Source: Metapseudomonas boanensis
GTDB lineage: Bacteria > Pseudomonadota > Gammaproteobacteria > Pseudomonadales > Pseudomonadaceae
Reading direction: 5' to 3'
Assembly (NCBI RefSeq): GCF_018704125.1
Contig: NZ_JAGTIS010000008.1
Location: 1 to 64,000 of the forward strand
DNA: 64,000 nucleotides
The translations under genes were made by a program, and so were the position numbers. The notes beneath the pieces are model-generated. The model made no database searches, was not told the origin of the DNA, and saw only the letters and a list, made by a program, of their open reading frames with translations. Positions 9,506 to 18,026 of the stretch are shown one piece after another. Each line of letters opens with the position of its first letter. The first letter of the stretch is position 1.

Positions 9506-9787
9506 ATGGCCCGAGCCACCGCCCGCCACATCCTGGTTGCCACTGAAGCCAAGTGCAACGAGCTCAAAGCCGCCATCGAAGCCGGCGCCGACTTCGCTGA
9601 ACTAGCCAAACAGCACTCCACCTGCCCCTCCGGCCGAGACGGAGGCAACCTCGGTTCCTTCCGCCCTGGCCAGATGGTCAAGGAGTTCGACACCGTCGTG
9701 TTCAGCGCTCCACTCAACGTTGTACAAGGCCCTGTGAAAACCCAGTTCGGCTTCCACCTGCTGGAAGTCACCAGTCGCCAGGACTAG
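9506..9787 (+). CDS. ppiC: Parvulin-type peptidyl-prolyl isomerase
   Basis: This 93-residue protein matches the free-standing cytoplasmic parvulin PpiC in length. Motifs are ARHILVATEAKC at the start, STCPSGRDGGNLGSF in the middle, and the C-terminal GPVKTQFGFHLLEV with the active-site His. It catalyses cis-trans isomerisation of peptidyl-proline bonds. There is no signal peptide, in contrast to SurA/PpiD. An AAGGAG site lies about 10 nt before the ATG. It is monocistronic, followed by a hairpin and then the copper operon. Confidence 0.95.
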   Translation: MARATARHILVATEAKCNELKAAIEAGADFAELAKQHSTCPSGRDGGNLGSFRPGQMVKEFDTVVFSAPLNVVQGPVKTQFGFHLLEVTSRQD

Positions 9788-9796
9788 CAGTCCCCA

Positions 9797-9820
9797 AGGC
9801 GCCGCCGACAGGCGGCGCCT
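9797..9820 (+). terminator. Hairpin downstream of ppiC
   Basis: AGGCGCCGCC and GGCGGCGCCT form a perfect 10-bp stem with loop GACA, 10 nt after the ppiC stop. No T-run follows, but the position and strength fit transcript-end formation and would insulate the cop promoter. Confidence 0.5.
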
Positions 9821-9926
9821 ACTGAACGCCTCCACACCTCTCAATAAAAAGGGACCATCCAAAGACGACGGAGCCATTCGTGCCCCAGCCCTCCCGTCCC
9901 AGCCGTCGAGCCCGCGCACTGCCTAG

Positions 9927-9942
9927 CTGACAGAAATGTAAT
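9927..9942. promoter_or_regulatory. CopR box upstream of copA
   Basis: CTGACAGAAATGTAAT fits CTGACA-N5-GTAAT, the binding consensus I recall for the copper response regulator CopR of Pseudomonas, at every fixed position. It lies 92 nt before the copA start, in the expected promoter zone. No copRS genes lie in this window, so the regulator must be encoded elsewhere. Confidence 0.8.
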
Positions 9943-10034
9943 CACCTCTCGCCTTCCGATGTGGCAACTTGCACGGACTGGCCGCATGCCTCCGAGGCTG
10001 CGGCGATTCTCCTGACTGACTGGATTGGAATGGC

Positions 10035-11816
10035 ATGCAGTGCAAAACCTCGCGGCGGACCTTCGTCAAAGGCCTGGCCGCCGGCGGCATCCTCGGTGGC
10101 CTGGGCCTATGGCGCAGCCCGGTCTGGGCGGTAACCAGCCCGGGTCAGCCAACAGTGCTGAGCGGCACCGAATTCGATTTGTTCATTGGCGAGACCCAGG
10201 TGAACTTCACCGGCACGCCACGTACCGCCAAGACCATCAATGGCTCGCTACCCGCGCCGCTACTGCGCTGGCGCGAGGGCGACACGGTGACGCTGCGGGT
10301 GCGCAACCGCCTGGATGAGGACACCTCCATCCACTGGCACGGCATCATCCTGCCGGCCAACATGGACGGCGTGCCGGGCCTGAGCTTCCATGGCATCGCT
10401 CCCGACGGGATGTACGAGTACCGCTTCCAGGTGAAGCAGCACGGTACCTACTGGTATCACAGCCACTCCGGGTTCCAGGAGCAGGTGGGCGTATACGGCC
10501 CCATCGTGATCGACCCGAAAGAGCCGGAGCCCTTCCAGTACGACCGCGACTACGTGGTGATGCTGAGCGACTGGACCGATGAGAACCCCTCGCGCGTGCT
10601 GGCCAAGCTGAAGAAGCAGTCGGACTACTACAACCATCACAAGCGCACGCTGGGCGACTTCATCGACGATGTCAGCGACAAGGGCTGGGCCGCAGCCGCA
10701 GCCGACCGCAAGATGTGGGCCGAGATGAAGATGAGCCCCACAGACCTCGCCGACGTCAGTGGTGCCACCTACACCTACCTGATGAACGGCCAGGCGCCTG
10801 ACGGCAACTGGACAGGCCTGTTCCGCCCTGGCGAAAAGCTCCGCCTGCGTTTCATCAACGGCTCGGCCATGAGCTACTTCGACGTGCGTATTCCCGGCCT
10901 GAAGATGACGGTCGTCGCCGCCGACGGCCAGTATGTGGCGCCGGTGAGCGTGGATGAAATCCGCATGGCCGTCGCCGAAACCTATGACGTGATCGTCGAG
11001 CCCAGCAGCGCCGAGGCCTATACCATCTTCGCCCAATCCATGGACCGCACCGGCTATGCCCGCGGCACCCTGGCAGTACGCGAAGGTTTGAGTGCTGCGG
11101 TACCGGAGCCAGACCCGCGCCCGCTGATCAGCATGGCCGACATGGGCATGGACCACGGCGCCATGGGCCATGACATGCCCGCGACGGATGACTCAGGCAT
11201 GGCCGGGATGGACCACAGTCAGATGGCCGGCATGGATCACTCGAACATGGCGGGCATGGACCATGGCCAGGCCAGTGGCTCGGTCAGCCAGATGCAGGCG
11301 CATCCGGCCTCGGAGAGCAACAATCCGTTGGTGGACATGCAGACCATGACGCCTGTGCCCAAGCTGGACGACCCCGGCATCGGCCTGCGCGACAACGGGC
11401 GTCGCGTACTGACCTACGCCGACCTGCGCAGCACCTTCCCCGACCCGGACGGGCGCGAACCGGGGCGCACCATCGAGCTGCACCTGACCGGGCACATGGA
11501 GCGCTTCGCCTGGTCATTCGATGGCATCAAGTTCTCCGACGCCGAACCGCTGCGCCTGAAGTACGGCGAGCGCCTGCGCATCACCCTGGTCAACGACACC
11601 ATGATGACCCACCCCATCCACCTGCACGGGATGTGGAGCGACCTGGAGGACGAGCACGGCAACTTCCTGGTCCGCAAACACACCATCGACATGCCGCCAG
11701 GCTCCAAGCGCAGCTACCGCGTGACTGCGGACGCGCTCGGCCGCTGGGCCTACCACTGCCACCTGCTCTTCCACATGGAAATGGGCATGTTCCGCGAAGT
11801 CCGCGTGGACGAATGA
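10035..11816 (+). CDS. copA: Multicopper oxidase CopA, periplasmic copper resistance
   Basis: This 593-residue protein opens with a Tat signal (SRRTFVKG at residues 6-13, then a Gly/Ala-rich hydrophobic segment). Cupredoxin domains carry the copper ligands HWHG (~residue 99) and WYHSHSG (~140). At the C-terminus are HPIHLHG (~526) and HCHLLFHMEMGMF (~575-587), the type 1/2/3 copper signature. Between them, around residues 370-420, is a Met/His-rich repeat of MDH-type units (MAGMDHSQMAGMDHSNMAGM) that probably binds Cu(I). It oxidises or sequesters periplasmic copper. It is the first gene of a four-gene operon behind a CopR box. Confidence 0.96.
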   Translation: MQCKTSRRTFVKGLAAGGILGGLGLWRSPVWAVTSPGQPTVLSGTEFDLFIGETQVNFTGTPRTAKTINGSLPAPLLRWREGDTVTLRVRNRLDEDTSIHWHGIILPANMDGVPGLSFHGIAPDGMYEYRFQVKQHGTYWYHSHSGFQEQVGVYGPIVIDPKEPEPFQYDRDYVVMLSDWTDENPSRVLAKLKKQSDYYNHHKRTLGDFIDDVSDKGWAAAAADRKMWAEMKMSPTDLADVSGATYTYLMNGQAPDGNWTGLFRPGEKLRLRFINGSAMSYFDVRIPGLKMTVVAADGQYVAPVSVDEIRMAVAETYDVIVEPSSAEAYTIFAQSMDRTGYARGTLAVREGLSAAVPEPDPRPLISMADMGMDHGAMGHDMPATDDSGMAGMDHSQMAGMDHSNMAGMDHGQASGSVSQMQAHPASESNNPLVDMQTMTPVPKLDDPGIGLRDNGRRVLTYADLRSTFPDPDGREPGRTIELHLTGHMERFAWSFDGIKFSDAEPLRLKYGERLRITLVNDTMMTHPIHLHGMWSDLEDEHGNFLVRKHTIDMPPGSKRSYRVTADALGRWAYHCHLLFHMEMGMFREVRVDE

Positions 11817-11830
11817 AGGAGAACTGAAAA

Positions 11831-12142
11831 ATGAACAAGACTGCCCAAACCTCGACGCTGGTCGGTGCCGCGCTGGCGCTGATCCTGCTGACGCCCACCG
11901 TACTGGCGAGCAGCCACACCCATGAAGACCATCAGAAAGCCCCGGCCAGCGGCTCGCAGGTAATGAACCACGGCCAGATGGATCATGGACAGATGAGCCA
12001 CGACAAGATGATGGAGTCGATGCCTCATGGCGACATGAACCACGATCAGATGATGAACCATGGCCAGATGATGCAGCACGGTTCCAAGGCTGCGGGCCAG
12101 AATGGCAAGACGGCGGACACGGATCGTAAAGATGACCAATAG
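11831..12142 (+). CDS. Small Met/His-rich periplasmic protein of the cop operon
   Basis: This 103-residue protein has a Sec signal (residues 1-27, cleavage likely after VLAS). The remainder is a low-complexity chain of [20 protein letters not shown] units rich in Met, His, Gln and Asp, with no globular core. An AAGGAGA site precedes the ATG, and the end overlaps the copB start by 11 nt, so the two are probably translationally coupled. Its composition suggests a disordered copper-binding protein or chaperone. It is not CopC, which has a cupredoxin-like fold, and I do not recognise a named family. It could have arisen by duplication of the CopB N-terminal region. Confidence 0.75.
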   Translation: MNKTAQTSTLVGAALALILLTPTVLASSHTHEDHQKAPASGSQVMNHGQMDHGQMSHDKMMESMPHGDMNHDQMMNHGQMMQHGSKAAGQNGKTADTDRKDDQ

Positions 12143-13040
12143 CCAACCACGCCCTGCCCTGGCCGCATTGGCCATCACCCTGAGCCTTTTCGGCCCGGTC
12201 AGCGCAGCGCAAACCATGGATCACTCCAGCATGGGCCACGAGCCGGCGCCTGCCATGGACCATGGCCAGATGGACCACGGCACGATGGATCACAGCCAGA
12301 TGAACCATGGGCAAGCTGCCGGGGCCGCCACCGGCGCATATGTCCCGGAACTGACCGATGCGGACCGGGCCGCCGCCTTTCCACCGCTGCCAGGGCATGG
12401 TGTGCATGACCGCGCAATCAACAGCTTCTTCCTGCTGGACAAGTTCGAATACCAGGATGCCGACGAAGGCAGCGTGCTGAACTGGGACGCCTCCGGCTGG
12501 ATCGGTGGCGATATCGATCGCCTGTGGCTGCGCTCGGAAGGCGAGCGCACCAACGGCAAGACCGAAGACGCTGAGCTCCAGGCGCTCTGGGGCCACGCCA
12601 TCGGCCCGTGGTGGGAAACCGTGGCCGGAGTGCGCCAGGACTTCAAGCCTGGTGAACCACAAACCTGGGCCGCGCTCGGTGTGCAGGGCATGCCCTTCTA
12701 TGGTCTCGAAACCGAGGCCACGGCCTTTCTCGGCGAGAACGGCCAGAGTGCGCTGCGCCTCGAGGGCGACTACGACATCCTGCTCACCAACCGCCTGATC
12801 CTGCAGCCCACCGCAGAGATGAACTTCTATGGGCGCAACGACCATGAGCGCGGCGTCGGCTCCGGGCTGGCCAATACCGAGGTTGGCTTGCGGTTGCGCT
12901 ATGAGATCATTCGCGAATTCGCGCCCTACGTCGGCGTGACCTGGAATCGCAGCTACGGCAACACCGCAGACATCGCCCGCGAGGACGGTGAAGACACCGA
13001 TGAAGCTCGCTTCGTCGCCGGTATCCGAATCTGGTTCTGA
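12132..13040 (+). CDS. copB: Outer-membrane copper resistance protein CopB
   Basis: This 302-residue protein has a Sec signal (to about residue 25), then a Met/His-rich segment with [21 protein letters not shown] CopB beta-barrel domain follows: [54 protein letters not shown], and a C-terminal [10 protein letters not shown] ending in Phe as expected for an outer-membrane barrel. The start at ATG 12132 overlaps the upstream small gene; an earlier frame extension lacks a signal peptide. It acts with CopA in copper tolerance at the outer membrane. Confidence 0.94.
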   Translation: MTNSQPRPALAALAITLSLFGPVSAAQTMDHSSMGHEPAPAMDHGQMDHGTMDHSQMNHGQAAGAATGAYVPELTDADRAAAFPPLPGHGVHDRAINSFFLLDKFEYQDADEGSVLNWDASGWIGGDIDRLWLRSEGERTNGKTEDAELQALWGHAIGPWWETVAGVRQDFKPGEPQTWAALGVQGMPFYGLETEATAFLGENGQSALRLEGDYDILLTNRLILQPTAEMNFYGRNDHERGVGSGLANTEVGLRLRYEIIREFAPYVGVTWNRSYGNTADIAREDGEDTDEARFVAGIRIWF

Positions 13041-13049
13041 GCCTGAACA

Positions 13050-13715
13050 ATGAAAAAAACAATGAAAGTCCTGGCGGTGGCCGGCCTGATCACCGCCTCT
13101 GCGGTGGCCGGTGTGGGTTATAGCGGTTGGATCAACGTCGCTGCCGATGACCCGCACTCGGCACCGGTATATGCCTTCCTGACCGCCGTGCGGGAGCGCT
13201 CGATCGAGGTCCGCTCACGGGATATCCAGGTCCCGAACCTGAATGACGGGGCCCTGATTCGTGCCGGCGCAGGCAACTACGACGCCATGTGCGTCGGCTG
13301 CCACCTGGCGCCTGGAGTCGAGCCCACCGAACTCAGCCAAAGCCTCTACCCCACGCCGCCGGACCTGGGCAAACAAGGGACCGACGGCAATCCAGCCGCT
13401 ACCTTCTGGGTGATCAAGCACGGGATCAAAGGCAGTGGCATGCCAGCCTGGGGCCAAGGCATGGAAGACCCATACATCTGGGGCATGGTCGCCTTCCTGC
13501 AGCAACTACCCCAAATGGATGCGCGGCAGTACCAGGCACTGGTAGCCAGCAGCAGTGGGCACCAGCACGGCGGTGGCGAAAGCCAACTGCACGAACACCA
13601 GGTCCCGGACGACAGCCCTTCAGGCAAAGGGCATCATGAAGCTGAACTGGCGGATGACGGGATGGCTGCACCTGAGGTGCACGTACATCCGGACGGCAAG
13701 GCGCATAAACACTGA
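13050..13715 (+). CDS. Monoheme cytochrome c with His-rich tail, cop operon
   Basis: This 221-residue protein has an N-terminal hydrophobic signal or anchor (residues 5-28). One heme-binding motif CVGCH lies near residue 82, and the distal Met is probably in GSGMPAWG (~residue 130). The last ~50 residues are His-rich (GHQHGGGESQLHEHQ through HVHPDGKAHKH). It follows copB by 9 nt and is in the same operon. Cytochromes of this kind accompany copAB in several Pseudomonas, as I recall. The metal-binding tail suggests a link between copper handling and electron transfer, but the partner is unknown. Confidence 0.88.
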   Translation: MKKTMKVLAVAGLITASAVAGVGYSGWINVAADDPHSAPVYAFLTAVRERSIEVRSRDIQVPNLNDGALIRAGAGNYDAMCVGCHLAPGVEPTELSQSLYPTPPDLGKQGTDGNPAATFWVIKHGIKGSGMPAWGQGMEDPYIWGMVAFLQQLPQMDARQYQALVASSSGHQHGGGESQLHEHQVPDDSPSGKGHHEAELADDGMAAPEVHVHPDGKAHKH

Positions 13716-13832
13716 GCTGATCCAGACATCCCTCACCCCTTGCTCTACCCCAGTTGGTCCGTGCAGCGTGAATCGCGCGAAAGCAGCCCTGAGAATGTGG
13801 TTTCCCGCACTCGACTGAACAATCAATAAACA

Positions 13833-13871
13833 CGAAGCCCCGCCGCGGCTTGTGGCCGGGGCGGGGCTTCG
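13833..13871 (-). terminator. Intrinsic terminator of acsA
   Basis: A 12-bp stem (CGAAGCCCCGCC / GGCGGGGCTTCG) lies 14 nt after the acsA stop. On the minus strand it is followed by a T-rich GTTTATTG tract. It may also end cop operon transcripts coming the other way. Confidence 0.8.
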
Positions 13872-13884
13872 TTGCAGGCATGCG

Positions 13885-15846
<1,962 letters not shown>

Positions 15847-16532
15847 GGTTCTTACCTCAATGGGCAGTTGTTTTTGTATGGCGCCTTTTGTATCCCCCGT
15901 CCCGCTGTAGGGCCATTCGACCATGGTCTTACCAAAGATGGACTATGGTGTTGCATGCACCGCGCCCCCAGGGGCTGGCGCCTGCCCGCCGGTTTTCAGG
16001 CGCCAACGAGAGATCTGGCCCGGCAGTTCCCAACGATTGCTTGTAGCGGCCAGCGACAAGCCGGCGAGACGTGACCTTTATGCTCAAGTTTCAGCAAGGG
16101 CTTGCCGAGCTTTCCGCCAGCAAAAGACACCCGTTTCCCTGGCAGACGCCACCCATAGAAAGATCATAATATTGAACACCCACTCCTGACCGACCCGACC
16201 AACACCAGCGAATACCCCCTATATTTCGGCATAACTTGATAAATTTTTTATCAAAAAAACTATCGATTTGCATTTATTCATATCTACAGGTAATATATCG
16301 TTCATTATGTTGAACACAAAGCCTGTATCTCTCTCCACTTCTCGCCTGGTGTCTCGCGAACGACACTGGACCGGCGACCTCTAGCTCCTCCCCAACGGCA
16401 AACACCTGCTGGTGACGCTGCGCCAGGCGGCATTTCGCCCCTGAAATATCAGCACCGTCACCGCCACCGATCCATTGAACCGCAGCTCGCCGCTTCCTGG
16501 CGAAAAGCCTGCGGAGCCCTTGGGAGGGCACT
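15847..16532. other. 686-bp divergent intergenic region, acsA / mdtJ
   Basis: The region contains the acsA promoter (right-to-left) and the mdtJI leader. A strongly AT-rich island at about 16190-16320 contrasts with the GC-rich surroundings and contains a palindrome (16236-16254). A 25-codon reading frame (16307-16384) ends in TAG. No riboswitch that I can name is present. Confidence 0.6.
16236..16254. promoter_or_regulatory. AT-rich palindrome in the mdtJI leader
   Basis: TTGATAA and TTATCAA form a perfect 7-nt inverted repeat around 5 nt. The TTGAT/ATCAA halves recall an FNR/ANR site, but the spacing is 9 rather than 4. It may be an operator or part of an AT-rich promoter; the function is unproven. 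Confidence 0.35.
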
Positions 16533-16901
16533 ATGCGTTCCTGGATTTACCTGATGGTCGCCATCGTCTTCGAAGTGGTGGGTACCACGTCGATGAAGTT
16601 CGCCGCCGGTCACTACCCCATCCTTGGCCACCTGCTGATGTACGGCCTGATCGGCCTGTCGTATTTCTTCCTCGCGCTGGCGGTAAAGCGCGTCCCTGTC
16701 GGTGTGGCTTATGCGCTCTGGGAAGGGATCGGCATCGTGCTGATCACCGCAGTGAGCGTCACCTGGCTGGGCGAAAGCCTCGGCCTCTACAAGGCCCTCG
16801 GCCTGGGCGTGATGATCGCCGGCATCCTGCTGATCAAGGCCGGTACCCGCGCCCAAGCGGACACCAAGCGCACTGACGACCTGGAGGTTGCAACATGCTG
16901 A
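16533..16901 (+). CDS. mdtJ: SMR-family exporter subunit MdtJ (spermidine export)
   Basis: This 122-residue protein has four predicted membrane helices. It matches E. coli MdtJ closely: [17 protein letters not shown] with the membrane Glu, [32 protein letters not shown], and [11 protein letters not shown] at the end. MdtJ and MdtI pair as a heterodimer that exports spermidine and some cations. A GGGAGGG site lies about 6 nt upstream. The end overlaps mdtI by 7 nt, so co-translation is likely. Heterodimeric SMR pairs overlap in just this way. Confidence 0.93.
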   Translation: MRSWIYLMVAIVFEVVGTTSMKFAAGHYPILGHLLMYGLIGLSYFFLALAVKRVPVGVAYALWEGIGIVLITAVSVTWLGESLGLYKALGLGVMIAGILLIKAGTRAQADTKRTDDLEVATC

Positions 16902-17224
16902 GTCCGAGCTGGATTTCGTTCGCCTGGTTGGGCCTGGCCATCACCCTGGAAGTCGTGGCCAACCTGTTTCTGAAGTATTCGGACGGCTTTCGCAAACGCG
17001 GGCTCGGGGTTGCCTCGATCCTCTGCGTGCTGGCAGCCTTCACCGCGCTGGCTCAGGCAGTACAAGGCATGGAGTTGTCGCTTGCCTACGCTATCTGGGG
17101 GGGCTTCGGCATCCTCGCCACGATCGCTATGGGCTGGGCGCTTTTCGGCCAGCGGCTGGCCTGGCGGGGTTGGTTGGGTCTGGTTCTGCTGCTCGGCGGG
17201 ATGAGTCTGCTGAAGATGGCCTGA
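16895..17224 (+). CDS. mdtI: SMR-family exporter subunit MdtI (spermidine export)
   Basis: This 109-residue protein has exactly the length of E. coli MdtI. It contains [17 protein letters not shown] with the conserved Glu, [34 protein letters not shown] and a final LLKMA. Four transmembrane helices fill the protein. It needs MdtJ for activity. Element copy 1 begins about 80 bp downstream and does not disturb the gene. Confidence 0.94.
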   Translation: MLSPSWISFAWLGLAITLEVVANLFLKYSDGFRKRGLGVASILCVLAAFTALAQAVQGMELSLAYAIWGGFGILATIAMGWALFGQRLAWRGWLGLVLLLGGMSLLKMA

Positions 17225-17296
17225 TAGCCGAGGGCCATCTCACCTTGGAGAACGACACACCTGCCGCAGTCTTGCCGAGACCGACATTTTCGAAGA

Positions 17297-17304
17297 CAAA
17301 AAAA
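17297..17304. repeat. Target-site duplication, left, copy 1
   Basis: CAAAAAAA, identical to 17887-17894 on the other side of the element. Eight base pairs is the duplication length known for the ISL3 family. Confidence 0.8.
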
Positions 17305-17886
17305 GGTTCATCGCGGGATCTGGGGGAGAGGCGAGTTGACAGCCGGATAGCCGGTACTCTCTCTGTAGGAGCCAGCTTGCTGGCGAACATGCGCCATTCG
17401 CCAGCAAGCTGGCTCCTACAAGGTTTCGCGCGCCTTCGATTCACTCCGCCCGACAAGTCCGCCAAGGAGGTGTTGCAGGCTGCTTTCCGGGGAAGGCGGG
17501 AAGCCGGCGCCAGACAGTCGATCCGCTCGGATACGCGTCCGCAGTAGAGGCAGTCGACGCGACGCACCGGCAGTTGTAGCAGGACGCGCTGATCCTGCAG
17601 GTCACGATCCCGCACCTGGCGATGTGCTGTTGCTCGTGGATCAACAGGTTGGGTTTGGCACGCGGCTGCAAATCGGAAAGCGCTCCGCTTGGGGCTCAAG
17701 ACTGATCAGCAGGGTGTCGTGAGTAGATTGGCGACAGGCGACGACCTCGTAGCCCGGCCAGAAAGGGGCCAGATCAATAGGATGCACGGCGACAGCAGGG
17801 GGTGGGGGTTGGGCTGTTTGGCGACTGCCAATTTACCCGCTTCCCTGACTGTCAACTCGCTCTTCCCCCAGATTCTGCGAAGCACC
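17305..17886 (-). mobile_element. Non-autonomous ISL3-like element, copy 1 (582 bp)
   Basis: Ends are set by imperfect terminal inverted repeats of about 42 bp (left begins GGTTCATCGCGG; right, read inward, GGTGCTTCGCAG; both then run through TCTGGGGG and GCGAGTTGACAG). The exact 8-bp duplication CAAAAAAA flanks it (17297-17304 and 17887-17894). Inside are a REP palindrome (17364-17420) and, on the minus strand (~17790 to 17440), the N-terminal zinc-finger part of an ISL3-type transposase. The transposase part contains HPIDLAPFWPGYEVV and a CxxC segment, but two frameshifts spoil it and no DDE domain is present. It must have moved using a transposase in trans. Copy 2 lies at 57593-58178, with about 97% identity counted by eye. 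Confidence 0.85.
17364..17420. repeat. REP palindrome inside element copy 1
   Basis: Two perfect 24-nt arms, from TGTAGGAGCCAGCTTGCTGG onward and its complement, surround a 9-nt loop. This is the Pseudomonas REP type. The same palindrome sits at the same place in copy 2, so it was part of the element before it spread. Confidence 0.85.
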
Positions 17887-17887
17887 C

Positions 17888-17915
17888 AAAAAAATGGGCG
17901 ACCAGTTGGTCGCCC
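17888..17915 (-). terminator. Intrinsic terminator of phhR, hit by element copy 1
   Basis: On the minus strand, GGGCGACC-AACT-GGTCGCCC is followed by AT7. It lies about 110 bp beyond the phhR stop. The T-tract (A-run on the plus strand, 17888-17894) is part of the 8-bp target duplication of the element, so the terminator was restored by the insertion. Confidence 0.85.
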
Positions 17916-18026
17916 GCCCAATCATTCCGGGAGAGGAATGTCAGAAACGCTTGTGTCCGCATCACGCAAGATTCAGACACCTGCCTTTTTACGCGTCAGC
18001 CCCCGGCCGGGCCATTACACCAAGGT

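Noticed and set aside
11514-13157. 547-codon minus-strand frame opposite copA and copB
   Set aside because: It lies entirely antisense to well-supported cop genes. Its protein is an artefact of high-GC codon bias, with poly-His/Val runs mirroring the MDHG repeats and no start or similarity of its own.
16381-16440. Possible guanidine riboswitch before the SMR genes
   Set aside because: An ACGG and a GACGC segment are present, but the paired ACGR-loop hairpins of the mini-ykkC type are not, and MdtJI exports spermidine rather than guanidine.
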